Shown: piece after piece, positions 32,970-43,084 of the stretch
Numbering within the stretch: position 1 is the stretch's first letter
Layout of the letters: every line of letters starts with the position of its first letter
Origin: Eonycteris spelaea
Lineage: Eukaryota; Chordata; Mammalia; Chiroptera; Pteropodidae
Direction of reading: 5' to 3'
NCBI GenBank assembly: GCA_003508835.1
Contig: PUFA01000066.1
Span: forward strand, 4,650,001 to 4,714,000
DNA: 64,000 nt
Translations under genes and position numbers: made by a program
Notes under the pieces: generated by a model
What the model was told of the DNA's origin: nothing
The model's database searches: none
Seen by the model: only the letters and a program-made list of their open reading frames with translations

Positions 32970-33600
32970 TGAGTCCCTTTACGTCGGAAACTGCTGAGTC
33001 CATAAGCAACTCTTCGAACAAAGCAACTTCTTAAATTCCATCTCTCTTCCAAAGTATTTTCCCCTCCCTCTTCCTCTTCCCTCCAACAAGGGCACTTTCA
33101 GACAAACCCGTGGAGAAACAGAGCAAGCATAAGTCACGATCAGCCAATGTCTGTCTCTCTGGGAAACGCAACAGAGACAAGAGGAGCAGGAGGTGACAGC
33201 CTCTTCCATGTTTCTCATGCCAGGCATCGGAACTGGGAGCCACTGGGGGCCACTGGATCTTGGCTCTCCTCTGCTGAGTAGGATAAAAACAAGTGGATAT
33301 GAGTGATGCCTTTTGTAAATTATTCAAATTCTGAAGAATGTATGTGTCCCTTGTTTTTGACTCATGAAAAGAAGGCAAATTTTATGATTTATTAAATACA
33401 TATTGTCCTGCTCATGGGGTGTGCCCCTTGAATGTGTAATTACATGAATCCTGACCCATGGACCCACTGAGGAGGGATTGCAGGAGCATGGAAGACAATG
33501 GGAACAGGTCACAGAGCAGCCCAGGATCCCACGGGATATCAGAGTAAGAGCAGAGATAGCACCTCTGTGGGAAAGAAGGAGAGAATGAAATTCAGTTCCA
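32970..33600. other. Unclassified interval
   Basis: Short overlapping minus frames (82-115 codons), with no recognised protein or repeat. Confidence 0.4.
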
Positions 33601-33604
33601 TTAA

Positions 33605-33882
33605 AAAAATCCATTGAGTACAAAGCTGTCTTGTTCCCTGCATTGGTAAATGCCAGCCATACAGAGGGTTCAATCAGACATAACGCTGCCCTTAAAAAAA
33701 CTCCCGATCAAAAATGTATGAGTGAGAGGACAGAATTAGATCATCAGTTTCCAAAAGAAACAGGTCAAAAGAAAGGACTTTATGACATGAGTGTTCAGGA
33801 CAGGGGGAACCAACCCAATGGGTTCACAGAGAGTGAGTGTGGACGATGATCTGAAGGGGATAAAAAGTGAGCTGAGTTTTAC
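33605..33882 (-). mobile_element. LINE2 3' region, left of the 5S SINE
   Basis: 'ttgttccctgcattggtaaa', 'cagacataacgctgccctt' and 'aaggggataaaaagtgagc' follow a reversed L2 in diverged form. The same sequence seems to continue at about 34135-34185, beyond the SINE. Confidence 0.6.
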
Positions 33883-34111
33883 TCTTTTTTAATTTTTTTT
33901 TTTGTTTTTTAGGCAAGACCACCCTTGGTTGACCTCACAAATTGCAAGAACCTTGTCAGCTTACAATCTCTTATTTTTTATTTATTATGCCTACAGCACC
34001 TGGTCTTCCTAGGTGGTCTCCCATCCAAGTACTAACCAGGCCCAGCCCTGCTTAGCTTAGCTTCCAAGATCAGACAGGATCGGGCTTGTTCAGGATGGCA
34101 TGGCCACAGAC
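33883..34111 (-). mobile_element. 5S rRNA-derived SINE (or retroposed 5S chimera)
   Basis: Read on the minus strand, the 5' end (34111) is gtctgtggccatgccatcc, close to 5S rRNA. The match runs about 123 nt to 33989 ('gtacttggatgggagacc', 'ggtgctgtaggc'). The box A/IE/box C region of the internal Pol III promoter is largely kept, but box A carries a 5-bp duplication ('ggaagctaagctaagcaggg'). A non-5S body of about 78 nt follows (33988-33911), then an A-rich tail (33910-33884). Near-identical flanks (33869-33882 and 34121-34134, 13 of 14 matching, core ctgagttttac) form a target-site duplication, so it was inserted by L1-type retrotransposition and is not a 5S array gene. The head-body-tail structure is that of a SINE; 5S-derived SINEs are known in fruit bats (MEG-RS/MEG-RL). 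Confidence 0.9.
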
Positions 34112-34189
34112 AAAAAACATGACCTGAGTTTTACAGTTGTGAGGCATTGGGTAAAAGGCTGCTTAGCCAAGCAGGCAATGTCCTTCGAC

Positions 34190-34295
34190 AGCTTTTTACG
34201 GCGTGTTTACTGGGTCCTAAGTATTGGGGATCCGATGATAAACAACATCAGATGTGACTATCCTTTCTGAGCATGTGACCAAGTGGAGCATTCCG
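34190..34295 (-). mobile_element. LINE2 3' end, left of a hAT insertion
   Basis: 'gtgtttactgggtcctaag', 'tattggggatccgatgat' and 'atcctttctgagcatgtgac' match the reversed L2 end. The same L2 appears to continue from about 34805. Confidence 0.7.
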
Positions 34296-34299
34296 ATGT

Positions 34300-34800
34300 G
34301 ATTCCAGATTTCCTATTCTAGAGACTGTGGATGGAGCTTGGTAGGGGGCGGGAATCTGAAAATTTGGATGAAAAAGAAATGACATCCATTGTTACTTTGA
34401 GAAACCCTTCACAGATGTTTAGTATTCCCTTCCATTATTAATTTAAGCCACAAATTCAGTAGAATTAGCAATCTCCGTGACTTTGTTCACTAATATGAAT
34501 TCCATATTTTTATATTCCATCACAGTTGTTGCAGATGCTGTAAAATATCACTTGCACTTATCACCACTTCAAAATTACAGTAGTTATTAGACCTTCCACT
34601 ACATCGTGTTATTTAAATCTTAATAAAGAAACACATTTCTTACTATGCTACATTTAAGAAAATATTTTGATAGCCAATTATAGTGAAATGCAAGTTTCTT
34701 TGTAATCCTATGTATTTTCTATCATGCATTTGATAAGATTATTTTGGCTTTCACACACTGCCATAGGGATTTATGGAACAAAATTGTTAAGAACCCCTGT
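34300..34800 (+). mobile_element. Ancient hAT-type DNA transposon remnant
   Basis: 'atgacatccattgttacttt', 'caaattcagtagaattagc', 'tcacagttgttgcagatgc', 'ttcaaaattacagtagttat', 'ccactacatcgtgttattta' and a terminal 'gttaagaacccctg' match a widespread mammalian DNA element whose ends read caggggttctta. The family name is not certain to me. It lies between two parts of an L2. Confidence 0.7.
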
Positions 34801-34804
34801 ACTG

Positions 34805-35500
34805 ATCAAATAATAACCAAAACTGATTTTAAAAACTGCAATTATGCCAAGTACTGTAGAGAGGAGAACCTAACTAGGGGAAGTGATGGAAGGCTTCCTC
34901 AAGGAGGTAAAATGTAAGCTGGGTTACAGAAGGAGAGTAACTTATCACTAAAAAAATGGGGTAAGGAAACATTCCAGGGGAAGGACACAGCATGAGCAAA
35001 CATGCCTGGAGATGGGCTGGGCTACAGGAAACCAGTGATCCTGCTGCAGGGGTGCCGGTGCAGAGAGGCTGGTGAAGGGGGGATGCTGGTGCAGGGATGC
35101 TGATACAGAAGTGCTGGCACAGAGATGCTGGTGCAGGGATGCTGGCACAGAGATGCTGGTGCAGGGATGTTGGCACAGGGTTGCTGGTGCAGAAATCCTG
35201 TTACAGGGCTACAGGTACAGGGCAAGTGAGGGGCAGACAGTTGTGAAATGTGGCTGAAGCACTGGGCAGAGGTACAATAGTGCAGAGCAGAAAGCAGGTG
35301 AGTGAGACATGGAAGAGGGCCACGAGGTGGTACACATGGGGACTGCATGTGGTTGCGTGTAGCTGAAGTCTGCGGGGCTCGGATCACTGCTAGCCTCGAG
35401 AGGTCTGTGCTAGTAAGGGCACACGCCTTATCCTAAGAGGAGTAGGAGCCACTGGACAGTTTCATGATTGACCTGCCTTTAGCAAGCCCATACTTGGTGA
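34805..35500 (-). mobile_element. LINE2 fragment containing a minisatellite
   Basis: 'gaaggcttcctcaaggagg', 'aacattccaggggaagg', 'cagcatgagcaaacatgcc' and, after the minisatellite, 'ccttatcctaagaggagtag' and 'gagccactggacagtttc' are reversed L2 landmarks in the expected order. Confidence 0.78.
35041..35215. repeat. About 15-bp-unit minisatellite
   Basis: About 11-12 units of the type gatgctggtgcaggg/gatgctggcacagag in alternating variants. The higher-order ~30-bp alternation (ggtgcaggg then ggcacagag) repeats at least twice. On the minus strand it reads as repeated ASLCQH and SIPAP peptides, a product of the repeat. Confidence 0.93.
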
Positions 35501-35511
35501 GCTGGTATATC

Positions 35512-35574
35512 ACTCGTAGTTTTTTCAGAGAAATAGAATCTGTATATACAGAAATAAACATATGTGTGCGTGTA
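35512..35574 (-). mobile_element. MaLR-type LTR, outer part (split)
   Basis: 'tttcagagaaatagaatctg' followed by 'tatatacagaaataaacata' matches the reversed 3' end of a MaLR-like LTR ('…ccagagaaacagaacc…tgtgtatatatag'). The rest of the LTR lies beyond a Tigger-like insertion. Confidence 0.6.
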
Positions 35575-36201
35575 TTTGACTCTCAGATTCTCATTATTGT
35601 GATAGTTATATTTTGTAAAGTTGCTATGAACACTGAATTAGCAACATTATTCCTAGGGGAAATACAAGCTTAGGTTCTTGTGAGCCTTTGGTCACAATAT
35701 TTTCATTAATGACCAGTACGTAATCTTGTTTTATGTGTGTTTCTGTTTAAAGACACCTAATTTGAAATATATTATTGATCCATTAACATTGAGCTCACGG
35801 CCAATGGCACTATAACTCATGCTCCAACAAGGCTTATAACACAGGCGTTTTCTCTACAAGGCACCTCACAACCTGTTTGCTCTTGGGAACACTGTAAACA
35901 GCACTTTAGCCTATGCTTGGGACCATTTTAAACAGTAAGATCACTAACAAAGAGCACCAAAAATGCAAAAAATGTGCCATGAGGAGATTGCAGAAGGACA
36001 CATTTTTAGTGTGAGAGCTGAAGCAGAAGGCAGGACATCTTGCTGGCCCTCAGCTGGGAACATGAGCAATGGACAATTCATTTTTTTTTCCATCTGTTCA
36101 TGACCGAAGCCATCACGAGTATTGATTTTGGGGTTACGAATAAATTTTAGTGAATAGGTGAACTCATAAATGTGGAATTCATGAATAAAGAGTTTCAATT
36201 G
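35575..36201 (+). mobile_element. Tigger-like nonautonomous DNA transposon
   Basis: Left end 'gactctcagattctcatta', interior 'aacactgaattagcaac', 'tttatgtgtgtttctgttta', 'aacattgagctcacggcc' and 'aacaaagagcaccaaaaatg', right end 'ggttacgaataaattttagt', 'gaataggtgaactc' and 'ggaattcatgaataaag'. The terminal parts are diverged inverted repeats of the gactctcattattcgcg type, with TA at 35573-35574. It lacks a transposase. The 188-codon minus frame at 35944-36510 runs out of it into the LTR and is spurious. Confidence 0.75.
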
Positions 36202-36232
36202 TGTGTGTGTGTGGTGTGTGTGTGTGTGTGTA
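36200..36232. repeat. (GT)n microsatellite
   Basis: Two GT runs separated by one GG, at the junction of the Tigger-like element and the LTR. Confidence 0.95.
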
Positions 36233-36578
36233 CACGTACGTACACAAGAGTTTCGAGTAAGGAATTGGCTGACATGACGGCAGCAGCTGGCCAGTCCAAA
36301 CACCAGAAGGCAGCAGAGTAGGTAGGCTGGAAACCCAGGCAGGACCTGGGGGCAGAATTCCTCCTTCCTCAAGGAAACCTCCATATTGCTCTTAGAGACT
36401 TCCCGCGGAGGAGAGGAGGCCCACCCATATGACCAAGAATAATTTCCTTTATTTAAAGTCAGTTGGTTGCAGATGTTAACTATATCTACAAAATACCTCT
36501 GCAGCAACACCTAGATGAGTGTTCGAATACCTGGATACTAGAGCCTGGCCAACCTGACGCAGCAAACTAACCATCACC
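36202..36578 (-). mobile_element. MaLR-type LTR, inner part (split)
   Basis: After a (GT)n tract come 'aaggaattggctgacatg', 'cagaattcctccttcctc', 'ggcccacccatatgacc' and the terminal 'gcaaactaaccatcac', the reversed order of an LTR that starts tgtgatggttaa. Old LTR of an endogenous retrovirus-like element; no internal genes are present. Confidence 0.65.
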
Positions 36579-36780
36579 GATGGTGTCGAGGAGAGTGAGG
36601 TGCACGCTGCCAGCCAAGTGAATTGTTCAGGTGTGAACATCCTGATACGTGGTCCTCGCCCTCACAGCCATCTGCCCTTCACCCCGTCTGTCCCGCCAAG
36701 TCACAAGCGGCCACTACACTGTAAGAAGAAAGTTCTAGGACACTTGTGGCATATTTCCCTTTGGTCTCTAAAACCCTTCA

Positions 36781-36796
36781 CTTTTTCTTTCTTTCT

Positions 36797-36844
<48 letters not shown>

Positions 36845-36862
36845 TTCTTTCTTTCTTTCTTT
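36781..36862. repeat. (TTTC)n microsatellite
   Basis: About 20 uninterrupted or nearly uninterrupted TTTC units, with a pure pyrimidine plus strand. Long enough to be highly polymorphic and triplex-prone. Confidence 0.97.
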
Positions 36863-36894
36863 GTATGGACTAAGTCTGAGAAAGTAGATGCACT

Positions 36895-37010
36895 GCAGTG
36901 TCATTGGGGTATTTTTAGTTGCAAATAACAGAATATCTGACTTTGAGTAACTTAAAAAGCAGTTCTTTTTTAAAATCATATTTCTTAATAAGAACTCTGG
37001 AGATAGATGG
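36895..37010. mobile_element. Unclassified ancient repeat (possible)
   Basis: 'tttagttgcaaataacagaa' followed by 'ttgagtaacttaaaaagcag' recalls a common mammalian repeat ('…gttgccagtaacagaaacc…gcttaagcaaaaaagg'). A similar motif occurs at 39735-39765. I cannot name the family. Confidence 0.4.
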
Positions 37011-37074
37011 TTGCTGGGCTGGTTTAGAGAAAGGTCAGCAAAAAGGTCAAATCACCCCACAGTCTATGTTTGGA

Positions 37075-37222
37075 CAGCCCCCAAACTAAGAAAGGTTGCG
37101 AAAAATGAAGATGAGGATGGAGAATATGCAATAAAGACCATATGTGGCTCACAAAACATAAATATTTACTATCTGGCCCTTCACACCCAACAGAAGTCTC
37201 CCGATCCCTGGTTTAGGGCATC
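37075..37222 (-). mobile_element. hAT-Charlie MITE fragment (MER58-like)
   Basis: 'aagaccatatgtggctcac', 'ataaatatttactatctggc' and 'ccttcacacccaacagaag' then 'ccctggttta' match the reversed end of the same element as at 3137-3346. Confidence 0.7.
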
Positions 37223-37229
37223 AGCCAGG

Positions 37230-38036
37230 CCGTTGAGGGCTCAGCTCCCCCCTGCCCTCCCTCCTCAGCATGTTGGCATCATCTCCCACCATTGACAGCT
37301 GTCCCAGCCCTAAGCGCCATGTCTACAGTTGCTTGGCTGAAGAGGAGATAGAACTTTTCCCTCACATATCTGTCATCAGAAAGGAAGACCTTTCCAGAAG
37401 GCCCCAGCAGACATGCCCTCATACCCCAGTGGCTGGAACATGGTCACATGCGAGGGAGGGCTGGCTGTTGTTTTCAGACTCCCTGTGGGAAGACCCCCTG
37501 CCCGTCCAGGAGCAGGGGCTGGGACTGCCTGCTGGTTGGTACCCACCAGCACCTGCTCACGGGGAATGTCCCATCTGCTCAGAGCTATTGGTAACACCAG
37601 CCATCGACCATGTAAGGACAGGGACACTTCCCTCTGATTAGATGCTCGTCAGCTCCGATGCTACTCCCCTCCTCTCTGTGGGATGCAGAAGAAAGAACCT
37701 CTTTGAGCGGCTGCCTCGGGTTGAAACCTCAGCCCTTGGGAGTGTTTTAGACATCTGTACACACACACAGCAATGATAACTGGCATACACTGCGTCCTAT
37801 GGAGAGCAGCTGGTACTTACTTTGTGAGGGTCAGCGAAGCATATTAGGGACTTCCAACCTCTGTCTCAGGCAACCGAGCCCCAAAGGAAGCTCTGTCCTT
37901 CTCACACCTCCTCCTGGTCGGCACTTTTCCTGTGTCTCCTGGGTTTGCAAGGTCCTTGATAAGACACAGAATTACTCTCCACCACAGAATCTGTGGCGTC
38001 CCAGAGACAGGGGAATGCACCCTTCTCTGTGACATC
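37230..38036. other. GC-moderate unique sequence, no gene seen
   Basis: Overlapping frames of 74-123 codons on both strands. None has a recognisable domain or splice-like bounds. Confidence 0.4.
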
Positions 38037-38072
38037 TTTTTTTTTAATAATCAGTAGATTATTAAAAAAAAA
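38037..38072. repeat. Perfect 16-bp AT inverted repeat, 4-nt loop
   Basis: T9 followed by aataatc (38037-38052), loop agta, then gattatt followed by A9 (38057-38072); the arms are exact complements. It has the form of a poly-A/poly-T foldback. Confidence 0.96.
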
Positions 38073-38129
38073 ATTGAATTCCTTGTAGTGGTGACTTTAA
38101 ATAAGAGACTTTTAATAACTTTCACCTTG

Positions 38130-38420
38130 CTTTTCTTCCCAGAACACAAGGGGCTAATTAAAAGTAGAAAAGTTCTTGTTTGATCAGAAATTCTTGTGTT
38201 TTGGAAAAATCAGAGAAAACTACTCTAATATTCAGAAAGGGCTTAATTGGCTTTAAAATCACCATGTTCCCTTTTCCTATTTGGGACAGTGCGGGTGAGC
38301 CTTTCTTTGTGAACCCACACGGAAAAGGGAAGGTAATGGGACTATTGTAATTAGGGCCCTCAGCTGAAAGATGGTCTTTTGATGTGAATCTATGGGATTC
38401 TCTTTCAACCTAACTTCGAT
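38130..38420. promoter_or_regulatory. Candidate conserved non-coding element (weak)
   Basis: Repeat-free block with 'aaggggctaattaaaagtag', 'gggcttaattggctttaaaa' and 'attgtaattagggccctcag', rich in TAATTA/TTAATTG homeodomain-like cores. No conservation data. Confidence 0.3.
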
Positions 38421-39719
38421 ATGACTCCTCTCTGAGAACCTCTCGTACGTCCTGGTCTTTTGGCTGACTCCTCTCCATAAATGCCTTTATTACTTGAGCC
38501 GTAAGCTTGTTTATGGCGGAAGATGTGTGTGGTGGTCCCTAATGGAGCATGTCAGCGTAAAAGCCCCGTTAGACTGAGGCAGGCCTGGGTCCATTCATTT
38601 CACGCCGAACTCTCTCCTGGATGTATTAGAATCAGTGCAGGGAAAGTGAGTGCTCTATGTAGCATGGCCTTTTTGAAACTGAAGTGTCTCCACCTCTAGA
38701 ATAACCTAGAAAAAGAATTCCCTGGGCTCATAGACGCTCCTACCAAGAGGAACCATGGAACTCATCAAAAGGCACGAAATAGCAAAATGATACATCTGTG
38801 GGAAATTCACACGTGTTCTTTCCATGGCAGTGACCCTAAAAGCCGACGCGTCTGCTGGTTAGCAGGCGGTTTTCAGTTCTCATCTGTCGATAAGCGGGAG
38901 GATGAGAACGATAGCGTCAGGAAAAAGTTACACCCAATTCAATTTAGTGTTGGGGATATTTTTTGTCTTATAAAGTGACTCTCTGTAGACTCTTGCCAAT
39001 TCTTGTTTAATAATTAAAGTAGGGACTCATTTATCCACTAACTGGGACAGGCTTGCGTGGAGGTGTTTATTGATCCAGTGTGTCATTGCAGAGAACACAT
39101 TCCTGCTGCCTTCTCTGCACATCCTTCACAAAGTGACTGATGCTGTCGCCTCAGTGAGACTGGTGGGAATGATCACGAGGGTGACTTCACGGTGGGGGTG
39201 ACAGGGGCAGCGATGGTGGGCCGTGAGGGTCAGGGAGGCAGATGTGACCATGAGAGTGAAGTACAACAGGCAAAGTGAAGCACTGGCCCCTTGTAGGTCA
39301 TGTGCACTGATCCTGGTTACATCTCCGGAAGGTCTGTTTGATCACCTGCTGAATCTTTGGAACTATCTGTGAATAATAGATGAGGCATTTGGGTTGCCTT
39401 TGGTGTACGATGTCTTTTCTCAAAAGGAGGTAGGGTGTATGTTACTTATTACCCATCAAGACATTACATATTCCCCAGTGTTACCTAAAATGTATCAGTA
39501 TTTTTGCTGTGTTGTTGCCCAATACAAAGATTATAAAGTATCACCTTAATAACTAAGATTTCTGGGTTAAGTATGAGAGGTTCCTGGTCATAAGTGCTGG
39601 TGGATGGTTAACTAAATAATTCAGGAAGATCTTATGGCTCCATAAAATGAATGACTGCAACTCTTCTGTGTTTATCCCCTTCTGCTGATCATCAGTAGTG
39701 TATAAATAAGTATTCTATT
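38421..39719. other. Unclassified interval
   Basis: No named repeat or exon. A G/T-rich irregular stretch with repeated gtga/ggtg words lies at 39165-39265. Confidence 0.4.
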
Positions 39720-39990
39720 TGGTCGTAGGTGATAAAAATCTGCTGGACGTGGCTTAAGCAAACCAAAAGGGATTCATTTAAAAAATATTCAATGTTTCAT
39801 GGGGTGCAAAGGCAGTAAAGCAGCTGGGTGTTAGGAGGGGTCTAGAACTAGGTACTAAGATGCTAAAGGGCATTTTGTTCCAGCTCTCAATTCTGCCCCT
39901 CTTGGGGCATCTGATGCAAAGTCATCTAAGCAAATTGGGCTTTATACAATTAGATTCTTTTTGTCAATATCACTAACCCCCAACAGGTAG
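39720..39990. mobile_element. Unclassified ancient repeat (possible)
   Basis: 'ggacgtggcttaagcaaacc' and 'aaaagggattcatttaaaaa' recall a common mammalian interspersed repeat that I cannot name. The rest of the interval is diverged. Confidence 0.35.
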
Positions 39991-40177
39991 AGAAAGGTGT
40001 CAGCTCTGCATCTGCTCCCACAATCCACAACCAGGTGGCAATGAAAGCAAATCTCTGGCCAAATTTGATATTTATTAACAAGCAGGAACAAACAGGTGTA
40101 GTCTCTTCTTTAAGTCTGATGAAGACCAAGCTTCCCCCTTTGAGGTACCCCAATAGCATCTTGTAAAGGTATGTAGC

Positions 40178-40497
40178 CCAGGGATTGGCACACTTGCTTC
40201 TATAAAGGACCAGATAGTAATTTTTTTTAGGCTTTGCAGGCCCGATAATCTCTGCAATTACTCAAGTCTATCTTCATGTAAATGCAGCTACAGACAGTAT
40301 AGCAATGGTGTATTCCAATAAACTTTTAGACTGGAATTGAAATTTCGTATAATGTCCACATGTCTAGAATTTCACCTTTTTACGTTTTTTTCCCCAACTA
40401 CTTAAAAATGTAAAAACTGTTCTTAGCTCGTGGGCTGTGCAAAAACAGGTGGTGAGTTGGACTTGACCCGTGAACCGTAGTTCACCAATCTTAGCTC
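40178..40497 (+). mobile_element. hAT-Charlie MITE, long form (MER58-like)
   Basis: 'cccagggattggcacacttg', 'aaggaccagatagtaatttt', 'taggctttgcaggcccg', then an extra middle ('gaaatttcgtataatgtcc', 'ttttttccccaactactt') and the end 'gtgaaccgtagttcaccaat'. At about 320 bp it is the longer relative of the copies at 3137 and 60262. Confidence 0.88.
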
Positions 40498-43080
40498 TAG
40501 TAGCATATTTCTAATGACAGTGGGGTGACCAAGAGTCCACCAAATACAATCACGGACGCATTTACAAATCAAAGTTCAGACAACCTGGTGACAAGGTGCT
40601 TCTGCAGTTGTTTTTTCACAGGGCTTTAAGAGGGAGTGCTACATTATGCCTTCAGCAGACCACCACCCAGGTAACAGAGTATTCTTTGACATCATGACGG
40701 CAACCAAACATGTCTGAGAGCCTCCCCGACTTCTAGCCAGTGTCCAGATCTCTTTTAACTGTCCACCAGTATCCACTGGTTAGCACAGATTATAATCTCC
40801 GATAAATGTCTCTCTGCTCTTTTGAATCTTAAGCCGTGCACAAGCCTCCATGCGTCTCAGTTTGCTCTCCCATGCATTGCTGTGCCACCCATCGTCCAAC
40901 TTCACCTTCCCTATTGTGCCCAGTTTCCAAGACACTCTCATCGGGGACCCTTAAGTAAGCTGTGAGGCCTCCCCTGGTGGTTTACGAGTTGGATTTTAGC
41001 ATGGCTTCTACTTGGTCTTCATCTAAAGTGGATCTGAGTCTCCGTCTGGGCACACTTCTAAGGTCCAGGTACCTAGAACAAAAATTTTACATAATCGCAG
41101 ACTAGTCCTTTTGGCTAACAAAGCCCTCTCCCAAGGCCAAGTGGATGTTTCTCCCTGCTACAGGTATGCCATGTCCCTGTTGAAATTCATATAAAAGAAA
41201 AAGGATTCTTAATGTGTGTGAAGTTGTAATGTTTCCTTCTGTGGGAAAAGTAAACAAAAACAAAAACAAATCAATTATTAGGGAAACTTGAAAAGAACAA
41301 CACAACTATAAATCCTAAATAGTACAGCTAGAAATATACTTTATGTTGATTTCATCAGTTGTGGTCAATTTTCAACTGGTCAAATATTGGCAGTTTCATC
41401 TGGTTCACTAGAATTTGAAGTAAATAATAGATAACTTAATGGCATTGGATGAATTCTTTTCTTTTACTGCAGCTGCTTTGTTTAGTTTCCCAGTTTTTAG
41501 ACCATACAATATGGCCGCTGACAACACCCAAGTTTTTGCATTATAAACAGAGAGAAAGAAAGACAGAGAGAGAGAAATAGTGAGATTACATGACAGAGAG
41601 AGATTAAATTTCTCCTTGACCTAAACCTAGTACTTAGAGAAAGGACTTTGAGCAGCTCCCACTCCTGTACCAACCAATGTGGTTGGGATGGGGGTGGAGC
41701 CAAAGTCATTGCGTAAAGGAGTTTTTGAGAGTCCACTCCTATGGTTTGGAATAGTGTACCCAGGACGGTGGCCATGGAAAGCTTGACAGATAACCCAATA
41801 ATTGTCCTCCAAGGATGTGTCTTAGAACTGTTATACCATTGCTATGTTAAGAATTCATGAGAGCCCTGAGATAAAGAAGCCAGTATTAAAAATGTTTTGC
41901 ATCAGTATCAATCAATCAGAACACGCCCAAGACATACACAGGTGGCTGAGCTGTACAAGCACATACTCTGGTAAGGTAGTATGAGCTTCTCTAAGAAATA
42001 TAAATATCAATCCTCCTTCCTGACTTAATTCTTTTGTGAACCTGGACAATGAACAAGGATTTTTATACTACAGAGGTCTATATGATACTGGGCAAAGAGA
42101 CAGACAGGTAGGTAGCCAGTCCACCTTCTCACAATTTTGCAATTTGTTTCTCTGGTCTTTTGGAATTTGTCGCATGATGAGCCACTAAGCTTCTTTGTTC
42201 ATCGGGTTCTTGTCAATCTCTGGGAAGAAAGCATGAACAAGCACACAGTCTGAGTGTTGTCTTATGTGTCTGCTTTGAACAGGGGTTTCCAAAAATACCT
42301 TAGAGCTAAATTGTAATGTCAAGGCTTAAAACTTTCCACTGTATGAATGACAGTCCTTGGTCTATTCTCTTCTCAGCTGAATAAGTCTAACTCCACCATA
42401 TCCATCTGCTTTAGCAGTCACCTGCCCCCACTCCAGTGGGTGACACTTCCTGAGCCCCATTACCTTGCTCATCAAGACAAGGAGATTTTGCCTCTAGACA
42501 CATGAGAGCATCAAAATAGTTGCCGAATGAATCCTAGAATCTTTTCTCTTCCCCATTGCAAAATTTCTTGAGCATTTGGGTCGCCTCTGGTTCCAGTCAA
42601 CTCAATTACTCTCAACTGGTAGGAAAGGAGAACAGAACCGTGGGAGGAGTCGGTGTTCATATCTGTCCCACTGGTGACGGTGTGCTGTGCCTCTCACGTG
42701 GAGGAGGGTGGAGCTGGGATGTAAGCCTCACGGGACCGAAGGGAAGGCCGGGAACCACCGAACTAGCTAAACTAACAGACAAACGTGCCGTCTCACATCA
42801 AAGCACATTGAGGTTTTCTACTTTTACGGCGTCCTGCTAGGTCTGCACTAGGTATTTATTAAGTCAAATCGCATATAAGGAACTGGCGATATTTGGAAGA
42901 AGAGAAGACAGGGAAGAAGACGAGGGGCACTGGGGCTGGGAGCAACATATAAGGATACCTTTCAAATACATGAAGGGTGTCATACTGCAAAGGCGCAGAG
43001 CTTCCAAATGAACTAAGATGCCCATGGCTTCCCATTGCCCCAAGAATACCCACCAAACTGCTTTCCAGGTCTACAGAGCT
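40498..43080. other. Mostly unclassified, no gene seen
   Basis: Contains a GAGA patch at 41549-41612 and otherwise unique sequence. Frames are up to 94 codons and none is recognised. Confidence 0.4.
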
Positions 43081-43084
43081 CTCT

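Noticed and set aside
33989..34111. Functional 5S rRNA gene
   Set aside because: It is diverged, has a 5-bp promoter duplication, and is flanked by an A-rich tail and target-site duplication, so it is a retroposed copy and not a gene.
34874..35387. HQHLCASIPAPAS-type repeat protein
   Set aside because: The peptide repeat is the minisatellite read on the minus strand, inside L2 sequence.
35944..36510. 188-codon minus-strand frame
   Set aside because: It spans the junction of the Tigger-like element, a GT microsatellite and an LTR.
36600..36979. FLSFF/KERKK repeat proteins
   Set aside because: Readings of the (TTTC)n tract on both strands.
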